Translations under genes and position numbers: made by a program
In this document: piece by piece, positions 7,999-16,256 of the stretch
How the letters are laid out: every line of letters begins with the position of its first letter
How positions within the stretch are numbered: the first letter of the stretch is position 1
Origin: CAUZJF01 sp965248605
GTDB taxonomy: Bacteria; Chloroflexota; Dehalococcoidia; Lucifugimonadales; CAUZJF01
DNA length: 64,000 nucleotides
Assembly: GCA_965248605.1 (NCBI GenBank)
Contig: CBDFJV010000007.1
Span: forward strand, 744,001 to 808,000
Direction: 5' to 3'
The notes under the pieces: generated by a model
The model's database searches: none
The model's input: only the letters and a program-made list of their open reading frames with translations
Told to the model about the DNA's origin: nothing

Positions 7999-10900
7999 TT
8001 ATGCTCCTACATCCTCCCTTCTCAGGGCCAAGACCTCCTTCAGGTCGTCGTTGGAGAGCTCCGTAAGCCAGCCCTCACCTGGGCCTACGACTTTCTCGGC
8101 GACCTCCTTCTTGCGCTCGATCATCTCGTCGATCCTCTCTTCAAGGGTTCCCGCGCAGATGAACTTGTGAACCTGGACGTTTCGCGTCTGGCCGATGCGG
8201 AATACCCGGTCGGTTGCCTGGTCCTCGACGGCAGGGTTCCACCAGCGGTCGAAGTGGAAGACGTGGTTGGCCGAGGTTAGGTTCAACCCGGTGCCGCCGG
8301 CCTTCAGAGACAGAATGAAGACCTGCGGCCCGCCGCCCTCATCCTGGAAGCGCTCCACCATGCGGTCGCGCCGGCGCTTCGTAACCCCACCGTGAAGGAA
8401 CAGCGTCTCTAGGCCGAACGTCTCCTGCACTTGGCGTTGAAGCAGGTCGCCCATCTCCGCAAACTGGCTGAAGACCAAGGCCCGGTCGCCGACCTCGATA
8501 ACTTCCTCCAGCATCTCCGTCAACCTCGTCAGCTTGCCGGACCGGCCGTTGATGCCGGAGTTGTCGCCCAGGAACTGCGCCGGATGGTTGCAGACCTGCT
8601 TGAGCTTGGAGAGCGTGGCCAGGACCAGCCCTCTCCGCTGGATGCCATCGGCCGACTCCAACGCCTCTTCCGTCTCCTTGAGAACGGAGGCATACAGAGA
8701 TGCCTGCTCCTTCGTCAGCGGGCAGAAGACCTTCGTCTCCAGCTTTTCGGGCAGATCGGAGATGATCAACCTATCCGTCTTGAGTCTCCGGAGGATGAAA
8801 GGGCGGGTCGTGCGCTTGAGGCGCTCAGCCGCGCTCACGTCCCGCTCGGCCTGGATGGGCACGAAGAAGTTGCGCTTGAACTCGCTCTGGGAGCCCAGGA
8901 AGCCGGGATTTAGAAACTCCATGATCGACCACAGGTCGCCCACGTTGTTCTCTACCGGCGTTCCGGTCAGGGCGATGCGGTAGTCGGCTCCCAGCGACTG
9001 TGCCGCCTTCGCCTGCTTGGTCTCAGGGTTCTTGATGTTCTGGGCCTCGTCGAGCACCACGCCGCTCCACGGAACCTCCCTGAGGAACTTGACGTCCCGA
9101 TGCACCAGTCCGTAGCTGGAAACTACGATGGCGTGATTTCCTGCCTCCTTCTTGAACGCCGCATCCCGCTTCCTGCCGGGGCCGTGATGGACCAGCACAG
9201 GAAGTTGAGGAGTGAAGCGGGCGGCCTCCTTCCGCCAGTTGTCTGCCACCGATGTTGGACAGACGAGGAGGACAGGCCGCTTGCCATTGGCCCACCAATC
9301 GCGCTGGATGAGCGCCAGAGTCTGGACCGTCTTGCCCAAGCCCATGTCGTCGGCCAGACACGCTCCCAGGCCCCATTGCCTCAGGAACGAAAGCCACGAA
9401 TAGCCGCGAACCTGATAGGGACGGAGCGTGCCGGAGAAGCCCCTCGGAGACGCGAGTTCCTTGAACTCTGCATGCCCCTCAAGTTGCTTTAGCAACTTTC
9501 CGATCCATCCGGTGGCCCTGACGCCGTTGAAGCCGAAACCCTGCGGCGCGTCCCTGGCTCCGAGGGCCATCTGGATGATGTCTCGCACGGTCGCTTCCTC
9601 AGCTCCCTTCTTCTTCCAGAAGTCGATCGCCGCCTGAATATCCTGGGCGCTCATCTCGACCCATTGACCGCGGACCCTGACCAGCGGGGCCTTCATCCGC
9701 GCAAGCGCCTCCAACTCCCGGAGGGTGAGCTTCTGGTCTCCAAGGGCCACTTCCCAATCGAACTGGACAATCGTCTCCAAGGACAGACCGCTCCCACCCT
9801 GCATCTTCGAACTCTTCACCTTGGCCTGAACGGCCAGCCGGACCTTCGCGCCCTTGCGCGTCCACCATGCCGGAAGCATCACGCCGTAGCCCGCCTGCTC
9901 AAGCGCGATGGCCTCCTCGGTCAGGAACTCGTGGGCCTTGGCAGCGTCTAGCGAGTATCCGGCGGGCCTTGCGTTCTCGAGGCTGGCCGTGATGGAAGGA
10001 CAGATGCCGGAAGCCTGGCCCAGCGAGGAGAGCAAGAGCTCCCGCACGTTCGAGCCGTTCCGCCTGAGCGCGGATATCTTGCGGCCCCTGGCCTTCCACG
10101 CCTCTTCCACCGGGATGAGAAGGCTCGGATCGTCGTGAGGCTGGAGCAGATAGCGGACGTACCATGCGTCACCGGGGGTCTTGTCATCTGCTCTATCGGC
10201 TCCTGCGGCATCTTCAGGTTCTTCCAGTCGGAAGCAGAGGCGTAACGGAGCACTTGCCGAAATCACGACCGGTCGCAGCCACTCTCGGACCTGTGCAGCG
10301 AGCTGCGAGATTTCGGACTCATCTCCCGCAACTATCCCGTCTTTCGACCTCAAGGCGTGAAGCCAAGAGTCGTGCACACTGTCTAAGGATGGCTTGTTCC
10401 TGCGACGACGGGCTGGCGGCGGCGGCGCATCGGAGGTTGCGGCGCGTACTATGTGGTCCGTCAGTCTGGCAATAAATTGCCTGTGCACCTGGGTGGGGGA
10501 ACTCTCAGGAGGCGCGGCTGAGTCGGGCTCCGAGAGCGCCCGTGCGACCGCAGGCATCAGCCTAGCCAGTCCGGCAACTCGTTCCGAGTCCGTCCCCATG
10601 AAGATGGGCTCCCATACCGCACGGCGCTTATCCGTGCCGGTCGTCAGACCCGGAAGAAACTGCTGCCGCGCCACCATCGACCCTGCGAAGCGGAGCGCCT
10701 CCGCCCAGTACGCCAGATCAGAGCCTACGATCACGCCTGCCGCGAGTGTCCGCCTGCCCATGGACGCGCACAGAAGCTCCACGGCCTCTGCCGTCGAGAG
10801 TCGATAGGCTGTGACCGTCCATGGCGCAATCTTTGCCTTTGCACGTGATCTGGGCGGCTCGGCGATGAGAGGGCTGGACGGGACCGGGCTGTTACCCTTG

Positions 10901-11136
10901 GTCGGTAGCCAGGCCGTCACGTGGCAAGTCCGCTTTGCCGCCGGTTTGGGACCGAGCGCCGCTTTCTTTAGGGCTTCGGCCAAGTCCCTAGCGCTGGCGG
11001 CATACGGATGCGGACTCGCATACGGGTCCTTCGTCGTTCGCCGCCGACGTGATGTCGGGCGAACGCGGGCTTCCCTCGATACTTCGCCCCAGAGAACCAG
11101 CGCGCCGTTGGATTCACCTGCATGGAGGATGATCAT
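7999..11136 (-). CDS. SNF2-family DEAD/DEAH helicase with SNF2-associated N-terminal region
   Basis: This is a 1045-residue double-stranded DNA translocase of the SWI2/SNF2 class. The N-terminal ~530 residues correspond to the region that accompanies bacterial HepA/RapA-like SNF2 proteins. The helicase core follows: motif I LADDMGLGKTVQT, motif II VVLDEAQNIKN, motif III LTGTPVENN, and in the second RecA lobe LFLHGGVTKRRRDRM, LSLKAGGTGLNLTSA and motif VI ATDRVFRIGQ. All catalytic motifs are intact and the length is normal for the family. It is coupled to the SWIM gene downstream and sits next to a type I methyltransferase, which suggests DNA repair, remodelling or defence. Confidence 0.93.
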   Translation of the reverse strand: MIILHAGESNGALVLWGEVSREARVRPTSRRRRTTKDPYASPHPYAASARDLAEALKKAALGPKPAAKRTCHVTAWLPTKGNSPVPSSPLIAEPPRSRAKAKIAPWTVTAYRLSTAEAVELLCASMGRRTLAAGVIVGSDLAYWAEALRFAGSMVARQQFLPGLTTGTDKRRAVWEPIFMGTDSERVAGLARLMPAVARALSEPDSAAPPESSPTQVHRQFIARLTDHIVRAATSDAPPPPARRRRNKPSLDSVHDSWLHALRSKDGIVAGDESEISQLAAQVREWLRPVVISASAPLRLCFRLEEPEDAAGADRADDKTPGDAWYVRYLLQPHDDPSLLIPVEEAWKARGRKISALRRNGSNVRELLLSSLGQASGICPSITASLENARPAGYSLDAAKAHEFLTEEAIALEQAGYGVMLPAWWTRKGAKVRLAVQAKVKSSKMQGGSGLSLETIVQFDWEVALGDQKLTLRELEALARMKAPLVRVRGQWVEMSAQDIQAAIDFWKKKGAEEATVRDIIQMALGARDAPQGFGFNGVRATGWIGKLLKQLEGHAEFKELASPRGFSGTLRPYQVRGYSWLSFLRQWGLGACLADDMGLGKTVQTLALIQRDWWANGKRPVLLVCPTSVADNWRKEAARFTPQLPVLVHHGPGRKRDAAFKKEAGNHAIVVSSYGLVHRDVKFLREVPWSGVVLDEAQNIKNPETKQAKAAQSLGADYRIALTGTPVENNVGDLWSIMEFLNPGFLGSQSEFKRNFFVPIQAERDVSAAERLKRTTRPFILRRLKTDRLIISDLPEKLETKVFCPLTKEQASLYASVLKETEEALESADGIQRRGLVLATLSKLKQVCNHPAQFLGDNSGINGRSGKLTRLTEMLEEVIEVGDRALVFSQFAEMGDLLQRQVQETFGLETLFLHGGVTKRRRDRMVERFQDEGGGPQVFILSLKAGGTGLNLTSANHVFHFDRWWNPAVEDQATDRVFRIGQTRNVQVHKFICAGTLEERIDEMIERKKEVAEKVVGPGEGWLTELSNDDLKEVLALRREDVGA

Positions 11137-11169
11137 GGCAAGGATTCCAGTTTGTACGAGTGTCTCTGT

Positions 11170-12642
11170 CTATGCAGACAGGTCGGCTGCAATCTCTTCC
11201 AGGTGCTCCAGGGCAGCGCGGAGATCTTCGACGATCTCCTCGGCGATCTGGTCCGGCGGCGGGAGGTTGGCAGAGTTCTCCATGCTTTCGTCGCGCAGCC
11301 AGAAGATGTCGAGATTCACCTTGTCCCGCTTCACCAGGTCTTCGTAGCTGAATCGGCGGAAGCGGTCGGTCTCCTGACGTTCGTGGCATTCTTTCGCCTT
11401 GTAGCACGCTACGAAATCGTCCAGATCGGCGCGTGTGAGCGGGTTGGCCTTGAGGGTGAAGCGCCGGTTGGTCCGCAGGTTGTATATCCACAGGTCGCGT
11501 GTCCACGGCGTCTCGCTGGCTGGCTTGCGGTCGAAGAAGAGCACGTTGGCCTTGACTCCCTGCGCGTAGAACACGCCGGTGGGCAACCGCAGCAGGGTGT
11601 GAACGTCGCATTCGTCGAGCAGTCGCCGCCGCACCGTCTCCCCGGCTCCGCCCTCGAACAGCACGTTGCCGGGCACGACGATGGCCGCCCTCCCGTGAAT
11701 CTTCAGCAGGGAGCGCACGTGCTGGAGGAAGTTCAACTGCTTGTTGCTGGTGGTGGCCCAGAAGTCGGGGCGCTCCACCACTAGGCTCTCCCGCTCCGAT
11801 TCACCCTCTGTGTTGACGAAGGTGAGGCTGGACTTCCTTCCAAAGGGCGGATTAGTCAGCACCATGTCAAAGTTGATGCCCGGATGATTGCGCAGGCTGT
11901 CGTCTACGACGATGTTCGTCTCGTCTCCGCCGATACCGTGCAGGTACAGATTCATCACCCCCATCCGGGCGGCGTTGTCGACGATCTCCCAGCCGTAAAG
12001 GGCGCTGTCCCGTAGGTGTTCCAGTTGACCCTGATCCATGCTCGGGTGGCGGCGCACAATGTAGTCGTGGGCCGCCAGCAGGAATCCGCCGGTGCCGCAG
12101 GCGGGGTCGCAGATGGTGGTGTTCGGCTTTGGACGCATGACATCTACGATGGCTTGGATCAGGGGGCGCGGTGTGAAGTATTGCCCTGCCACCGTCTTCA
12201 CGTCCTGGGCGTTGCGTTCCAGCAGCGACTCGTAGGCGTCGCCCTTTACGTCGGCGCTGAGGGCCAGCCAGTTCTCGCTGTCTATCAGGTCCTTGATGAG
12301 CCGGGTCAGCATGGCCGGCTCCTGTATCCTGTTCTGAGCCTTGAGAAAGATGACGCCGAGGGTGCCTAGCTGTCGGGCCAGAGTTTCGAGAATATGGCGG
12401 TAGTGGACCTCCAACTCGTGGCCGTCGCGCGACAGGAGGCTGGGCCAGTCACAGCCGTCGGGGATGGGCGGTGGCCGGTAGTCTGGCGATAGGGTGTATG
12501 GCGGGCGGCTTCGTTCGTCCATCATCTTGAGGAAGATGAGGTAGGTGAGCTGTTCCAAGTAATCGCCATAGGACAGCCCGGCGTCTTGCAGAACGTTGCA
12601 GTAGTTCCAGAGTTTTTGCCCGACGGCCGATGAGGTGGTCAT
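11170..12642 (-). CDS. hsdM: Type I restriction-modification N6-adenine methyltransferase (HsdM)
   Basis: This 490-residue protein has the HsdM N-terminal helical domain (residues 1-120) and the class gamma amino-methyltransferase fold, with the SAM motif DPACGTGGFLLA and catalytic motif NPPFG. It methylates adenine in the sequence chosen by HsdS. Its ATG overlaps the stop of the HsdS stub as ATGA, so on this strand the order is S then M. The HsdS gene is reduced to a stub and no HsdR is in the window, so the enzyme is probably an orphan with no specificity subunit here. Confidence 0.93.
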   Translation of the reverse strand: MTTSSAVGQKLWNYCNVLQDAGLSYGDYLEQLTYLIFLKMMDERSRPPYTLSPDYRPPPIPDGCDWPSLLSRDGHELEVHYRHILETLARQLGTLGVIFLKAQNRIQEPAMLTRLIKDLIDSENWLALSADVKGDAYESLLERNAQDVKTVAGQYFTPRPLIQAIVDVMRPKPNTTICDPACGTGGFLLAAHDYIVRRHPSMDQGQLEHLRDSALYGWEIVDNAARMGVMNLYLHGIGGDETNIVVDDSLRNHPGINFDMVLTNPPFGRKSSLTFVNTEGESERESLVVERPDFWATTSNKQLNFLQHVRSLLKIHGRAAIVVPGNVLFEGGAGETVRRRLLDECDVHTLLRLPTGVFYAQGVKANVLFFDRKPASETPWTRDLWIYNLRTNRRFTLKANPLTRADLDDFVACYKAKECHERQETDRFRRFSYEDLVKRDKVNLDIFWLRDESMENSANLPPPDQIAEEIVEDLRAALEHLEEIAADLSA

Positions 12643-12882
12643 GCCATTGCCCTCTTACGCGGCCTGGGTCTGCGCCTACGCGGAGCGTAGGCCTGAGCCG
12701 CCTTCCGTTCGGCTCGAATCCGGTCCAGCAGCACCGACGCCGGCTCGTCGTTTGGGTCCTGGGGAACGAGCCGGCCTGAGAACGCCTGTTTGAGGATGCT
12801 CTGCCGCAGCCGCTCGGCTCGTGTGAGGTTGGCCTCCACCGTGGTCTCGGCCTGCTGAATGACTGACAGGCGACGTTCAACC
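12639..12882 (-). pseudogene. HsdS specificity subunit, C-terminal stub
   Basis: About 80 codons encode the C-terminal coiled coil of HsdS (AETTVEANLTRAERLRQSIL followed by KQAFSGRLVPQDPNDEPA, a hallmark of HsdS ends) and overlap the hsdM start. The upstream part, with both target-recognition domains, has been removed by the IS256-type element that begins at about 12883. Without recognition domains this cannot specify a site. Confidence 0.85.
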
Positions 12883-14103
12883 GGTCACGTCCCAGTGGTG
12901 TAAGAGTACGTCATCCTGTTGATATCGTCTAGGCCGCTGCCTCTGCGAGTTCGGCTCTGGGTAGAGCTTCGTTGGAGGTGGTTACCTCCTGTGTCATGTA
13001 TCGACGGCCCACTCGTCGTGCTGCTCAGCTAGGACGGCGCCGACCAGGCGACGGACAGCTGGGCGGTTAGGGAAGATGCCCACCACATCGGTGCGGCGCC
13101 GTATCTCCTTGTTGAGACGCTCCAGGGGGTTGTTGGACCAGATCTTCTTCCAGTGGCCGACGGGGAAGCTGGAGAAGGCCAGGACGTCCGCACCAGCCTC
13201 GTCCAGAAGAGAGGCGACCTGATGGAACAGATCCTGTAGCTGGGCGATCACCCGCTCGAGCTGTGCGTGGACCTCCTGAGGGGACGGCTGCTGGTAGATG
13301 GTGCGTACCATGGTGGCCACCCAGGACTGAGCGCGCCTAGGGACCCGAGTGAGCAGGTTGGTCATGAAGTGGGTGCGGCACCGCTGCCAACTGGCCCCAC
13401 CGAAGACAGTTGCGATGGCATCCCTGAGTCCCTGATGAGCGTCCGATACCACCAGTTCCACCCCGCCGAGGCCCCTGGCGACCAGTGAGCGCAGGAAGGC
13501 TAACCAGAAGGCGCCGTCTTCACTGGTACCCACGTCCATCCCAACGATCTCACGCTTGCCCTCGCTATTGACCGCCGTCGCCACCACCACGCTGACGTTG
13601 ACTATCCTACCGGCCTCTCTGACCTTCTGGGTTAGTGCGTCCAGCCACAGGTAGGGATATGATCCGCCGTCCAGCGGCCGACCCAGGAAGTCCTCCACCA
13701 CCCCGTCCAGCTCCTGGCAGATACGCGACACTTGGCTCTTTGAGATACCCTCGCACCCAAGAGCCTTGACCAGATCATCCACTCGCCTCGTCGATACACC
13801 CTCCACATACGCCTGCTGGATCACCGCCAGCAGAGCTCGCTCGCTGCGACGCCGTGGCTCCAATAGGCTCGGGAAGTAGCTCCCCTCCCTCAGCTTGGGT
13901 ATCTGCAACTCCATTGTCCCTACGCGAGTGTCCCATGCTCGAGACCGGTACCCGTTGCGCTGGGTCACCCGCTCAGGGTTGCGTTCTCCATACCCAGCAC
14001 CGGTCCTCAATGACACATCAGCCTCCATGATCTCCTCGACCAGCACTCTCAGTGCCTCTCGTAGAAAGTCCACGTCACCGTCGACTCCCCTCTTGCGCAT
14101 TAG
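12883..14103 (-). mobile_element. IS256-family insertion sequence, 5' end damaged
   Basis: The left boundary is where HsdS homology ends, and the sequence there (GGTCACGTCCCAGTGGTGTA) looks like an IS256-type terminal repeat. No matching inverted repeat is found on the other side, because the upstream end of the element is replaced by the IS1380 scar that begins at 14104. The element has therefore lost its right terminus and should be immobile by itself. Confidence 0.75.
12994..14100 (-). CDS. IS256-family transposase
   Basis: This 368-residue mutator-type DDE transposase has the acidic residues in LWLDAL, VVSDAHQGL and NPLERLNKEIRRRTDVVGIF. The core is complete. Family members usually begin with ~20-30 further residues, which are missing because an IS1380 terminal sequence abuts the first codons. 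I start at the ATG at 14100; the frame stays open upstream, but those codons come from the IS1380 scar. The fragment at 149-408 is a second copy of the N-terminal part. Confidence 0.88.
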   Translation of the reverse strand: MRKRGVDGDVDFLREALRVLVEEIMEADVSLRTGAGYGERNPERVTQRNGYRSRAWDTRVGTMELQIPKLREGSYFPSLLEPRRRSERALLAVIQQAYVEGVSTRRVDDLVKALGCEGISKSQVSRICQELDGVVEDFLGRPLDGGSYPYLWLDALTQKVREAGRIVNVSVVVATAVNSEGKREIVGMDVGTSEDGAFWLAFLRSLVARGLGGVELVVSDAHQGLRDAIATVFGGASWQRCRTHFMTNLLTRVPRRAQSWVATMVRTIYQQPSPQEVHAQLERVIAQLQDLFHQVASLLDEAGADVLAFSSFPVGHWKKIWSNNPLERLNKEIRRRTDVVGIFPNRPAVRRLVGAVLAEQHDEWAVDT

Positions 14104-14390
14104 CCCGAATCCACCGAAGGACACCGATGGACGGCGTGAGGGCAGCGGAAGGGGGTGGGTGAGGGAGCTACAGGGGAGATGGCCTGGGGTCTTGGGGTAG
14201 ATGGGAGGCCGGCGGCCGGTCTTCAGTCGCCGCACAGGGCCCCTAAGGCCCTATGCGGGAGTTGCGATGCGCGGGATGGCGAGAGGATACGCAGCAGGGG
14301 AATCTCGCGACCGGGGTGGCGCGAGATTGCGGGGACGTTGGGTCAGTTGCAGGCTGGCCGTCAGGCCGGGAACGGAATGGCTTGCAGCCG
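14104..14390 (-). mobile_element. IS1380 3'-end scar
   Basis: These 287 bases match one end of the full IS1380 copies (58526-58815 and, inverted, 43440-43728). They start at the terminal repeat CCCGAATCCACCGAAGGAC and run into the last few transposase codons, where the match stops at 14390. The scar both removed the 5' end of the IS256 element and cut the small gene to its right. Confidence 0.9.
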
Positions 14391-14555
14391 CGCGGGAAGG
14401 CTGTCCTTAGTGGCGAGCTTGACGAGCAGCGTGAACAGGCGGCGCAGCCGGTCCTCGGCGTCGGGTCCGGGATCGCAGTCGATCCGCACCACCCTCGGCT
14501 CCGGTCCGGCCCTGCCGCTCTTGGTCGGTTTGCGTTGCCTCTTGGTCTCTTTCAT
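14391..14555 (-). pseudogene. Small basic protein, 3' end lost to IS1380
   Basis: This frame starts at ATG 14555 with a GGAAGAG ribosome site. It encodes a lysine/arginine-rich N-terminus (MKETKRQRKPTKSGR), then VRIDCDPGPDAEDRLRRLF and a short hydrophobic helix, and runs into the IS1380 scar. The D-P-x-P-D-A-E-D-R-L-R pattern resembles short proteins that I associate with recombinase operons, but this is only an impression. The original C-terminus is lost. Confidence 0.5.
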
Positions 14556-15140
14556 TGGCTCTTCCCATCGGTTGCGAGCATCTGGTCCGTGTCGTTGTTC
14601 TAGTCGCCCGTCGGACGAACATCGGTTCGCATATCTCAGTATGGGGGTTATTACCAATGGTCGTAATGCCTTCCGAGGGGGGGCTGTGCGTAGACCCCCC
14701 CTGCACGTCGCACAAGGGGCTGGGAAACGATCAGATGGGGCAGATACGGGATGCGTATTGGAAGGGCGGCCTGGGAGCAAGAGCAAAGCTCTTTGCAGTC
14801 AGACAGGCCCTCAGACGAGAACCGGAGACAGGTCCAGTCAGCTAGCGTAGGAAAACGGCAGAACAGGGCTGGGGGAGGAGCCGACTGGGGATATGGCGCA
14901 GCGAGGCTGATAGAGGGCGTTCCGCCGCCCGTGACGACCCTGCGCCTGGACTCGACAGAGGTTAGAGCGCGTCCCGGTCTCCGCAGCATGTACGGACAGC
15001 GGCGCATCGCCCTCTCAGCCGCTTCAGGTACGCCCTCATCTCAAGATCGTCTCGCTCGACGGTTTCCTCAATCAGTGAGCCCTGTTACGCCGGTTGTCGG
15101 AATCCTGGTAAACGATTGCGGTAATCGGTCGTCGAAACCA
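14556..15140. other. Divergent intergenic region, no gene seen
   Basis: This stretch separates the leftward small gene from the rightward regulator operon. It holds a G7/C7 hairpin (14677-14701), described separately, and several purine-rich tracts but no convincing coding frame. The long open frame that spans it on the plus strand is a high-GC shadow. Confidence 0.6.
14677..14701. promoter_or_regulatory. G7/C7 hairpin in divergent leader
   Basis: A run of seven G (14677-14683) and seven C (14695-14701) can pair around a GTGCG-containing loop. A closely similar element (AGGGGGGGC, then AGACCCCCC, then CACGTC) occurs at 26709-26733, also in a divergent intergenic region of this island. Neither is followed by a T run, so a leader or protein-binding role is as likely as termination. 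Confidence 0.45.
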
Positions 15141-15183
15141 TTGCCAGACCAGCCGCGTTTCCTTATTCTTAGAACAGCCGTTC
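15141..15183 (+). promoter_or_regulatory. Promoter with LexA-like palindrome for the regulator operon
   Basis: TTGCCA (15141-15146) and TATTCT (15164-15169), 17 bases apart, resemble a sigma-70 promoter. Directly downstream, at 15172-15183, lies GAACAGCCGTTC, which fits the GAAC-N4-GTTC SOS box of Gram-positive LexA. A second short palindrome, ATTCTTCGAGAAT, follows at about 15186-15198. The positions around the likely transcription start suit an operator, either for LexA or for the operon's own XRE-like repressor. Confidence 0.45.
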
Positions 15184-15219
15184 GTATTCTTCGAGAATGC
15201 AGGGAGCTGGGACGACACC

Positions 15220-15885
15220 GTGAAGAGCGAGCTGAACGACCATCATCTGAATACGGACTGGGGCAGCATGATCGACGGGATGTCCTCCCGGCAGAGAGTG
15301 CGGCTGAAACCCGAGGGGGTCTGGGAGCGCCTGGAGCGCCTCGATATGTCTCAGAACACGCTGGCGCGCCGGATCGGGGTCACGCAGGGGTTTCTATCTC
15401 TGCTGATGAACGGGAGGCGGTCTCCGTCCTCCGAGACGATAGAGTCGATGATGAAGGAGCTGGACGCCCCATTCGACGATCTGTTCGTCGTGGTAGCCAG
15501 GGAGGACATACGCCGGGAGCCGGCCAGGCCGAAGAGACGCTCAAACGGCAGGAGAAACGGAAGGTCCAACAGGGATGGCAAGCAGCTTGCGTTGCCTGGG
15601 CTGAACGTACTGCCGCCTGGAACGACGATTCTGCCGGACAACTTCCCCATCCGGTTGGTTCGCATCAAGGAAGCAACCGGGCTGACCTGGAACGAGTTCG
15701 GCGAGAAGGTCGGGGTCAATCCGCGCCAGATGTTGCGATGGAGGAATGGCGCCAAGCCGAGCGGGGGAGCCATGTACTCCCTGATGCGGGTCGCGATGAC
15801 CCTTCCCAATGGGTACTGGCTGCTCTATGGCGACCTCAACCAGCCACCCCCCAACGGGTCATCGCCAAGTGTGGAGGGGGCCTAA
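15220..15885 (+). CDS. Tandem helix-turn-helix (XRE-like) DNA-binding protein
   Basis: This 221-residue regulator has two helix-turn-helix units. Residues ~30-95 follow the XRE/Cro pattern (SQNTLARRIGVTQGFLSLLM then NGRRSPSSETI). A basic linker of Arg/Asn repeats (PKRRSNGRRNGRSNRDGK) leads to a second unit at ~140-205 (TWNEFGEKVGVNPRQMLRWR). The second unit resembles the single domain of the next gene. The start is GTG 15220, with AGGGAG 13 bases upstream; ATG 15268 is an alternative that keeps both domains. Its stop overlaps the next ATG (TAATG). It is probably a regulator of the mobile island. Confidence 0.7.
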   Translation: MKSELNDHHLNTDWGSMIDGMSSRQRVRLKPEGVWERLERLDMSQNTLARRIGVTQGFLSLLMNGRRSPSSETIESMMKELDAPFDDLFVVVAREDIRREPARPKRRSNGRRNGRSNRDGKQLALPGLNVLPPGTTILPDNFPIRLVRIKEATGLTWNEFGEKVGVNPRQMLRWRNGAKPSGGAMYSLMRVAMTLPNGYWLLYGDLNQPPPNGSSPSVEGA

Positions 15886-16178
15886 TGACCGGACCAAAGG
15901 GCTTCTACCTGTGGGAGGTTCGCGGGTTCCCGGAGGACTTCCCTGACCGACTGAAGCGGCTGAAGCGGGCCAGTGGGCTGTCCTGGCGACAGATCGCATA
16001 CTGGTTGGGGACCGATACCAGCGTAGTCAGGGAGTGGCGAGAAGGCAGGAGGCAGCCCTCCACCGTCCATCTCTTCTCCCTCTTCGCGCTGGCCTCCACA
16101 GTGTACGGCGGCTGCGGCATCCTGCTCGATGGCGTGGTGGAAGACAGGGGCGGCCACCCTAATCAGACTCTACGGTAG
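15885..16178 (+). CDS. Single-domain helix-turn-helix protein
   Basis: This 97-residue protein is translationally coupled to the preceding regulator (TAATG overlap) and has a strong GGAGGGGG ribosome site inside that gene. Its core (DRLKRLKRASGLSWRQIAYW then LGTDTSVVREWREGRRQP) aligns with the second helix-turn-helix of its neighbour, so the two probably arose by duplication and may heterodimerise. A short glycine-rich tail follows. It has no enzymatic motif. Confidence 0.65.
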   Translation: MTGPKGFYLWEVRGFPEDFPDRLKRLKRASGLSWRQIAYWLGTDTSVVREWREGRRQPSTVHLFSLFALASTVYGGCGILLDGVVEDRGGHPNQTLR

Positions 16179-16181
16179 GGT

Positions 16182-16212
16182 CGAGACCGTCCCAGCGGCG
16201 GTCTCTGTCTTT
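16182..16212 (+). terminator. Candidate terminator of the regulator operon
   Basis: GAGACCG (16183-16189) pairs with CGGTCTC (16199-16205) and is followed by TGTCTTTAT. It sits four bases after the stop of the second regulator. The T tract is short and interrupted, so efficiency is uncertain. Confidence 0.45.
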
Positions 16213-16238
16213 ATGGCCATTAACCCAGGTGGTATAAT
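16210..16238 (+). promoter_or_regulatory. Promoter with consensus -10 box
   Basis: A perfect TATAAT at 16233-16238 lies 19 bases before the ATG at 16257. A weak -35 (TTTATG, 16210-16215) has 17-base spacing. The resulting leader would be only about 12 bases, and no clear ribosome site precedes the ATG, suggesting near-leaderless translation. Confidence 0.5.
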
Positions 16239-16256
16239 CCCCATAGGCGCAGACAC

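Noticed and set aside
6868..12642. DISARM defence system (DUF1998 + SNF2 + methyltransferase)
   Set aside because: Only ~65 residues of DUF1998 remain, the SNF2 protein is paired with SWIM and not of the DrmD setting, the methyltransferase is HsdM type, and no DrmA or DrmC is present.
14751..16178. A 475-codon open frame on the plus strand over the two regulator genes
   Set aside because: It overlaps two well-supported helix-turn-helix genes with their own ribosome sites; only its end, in frame with the second regulator, is real.
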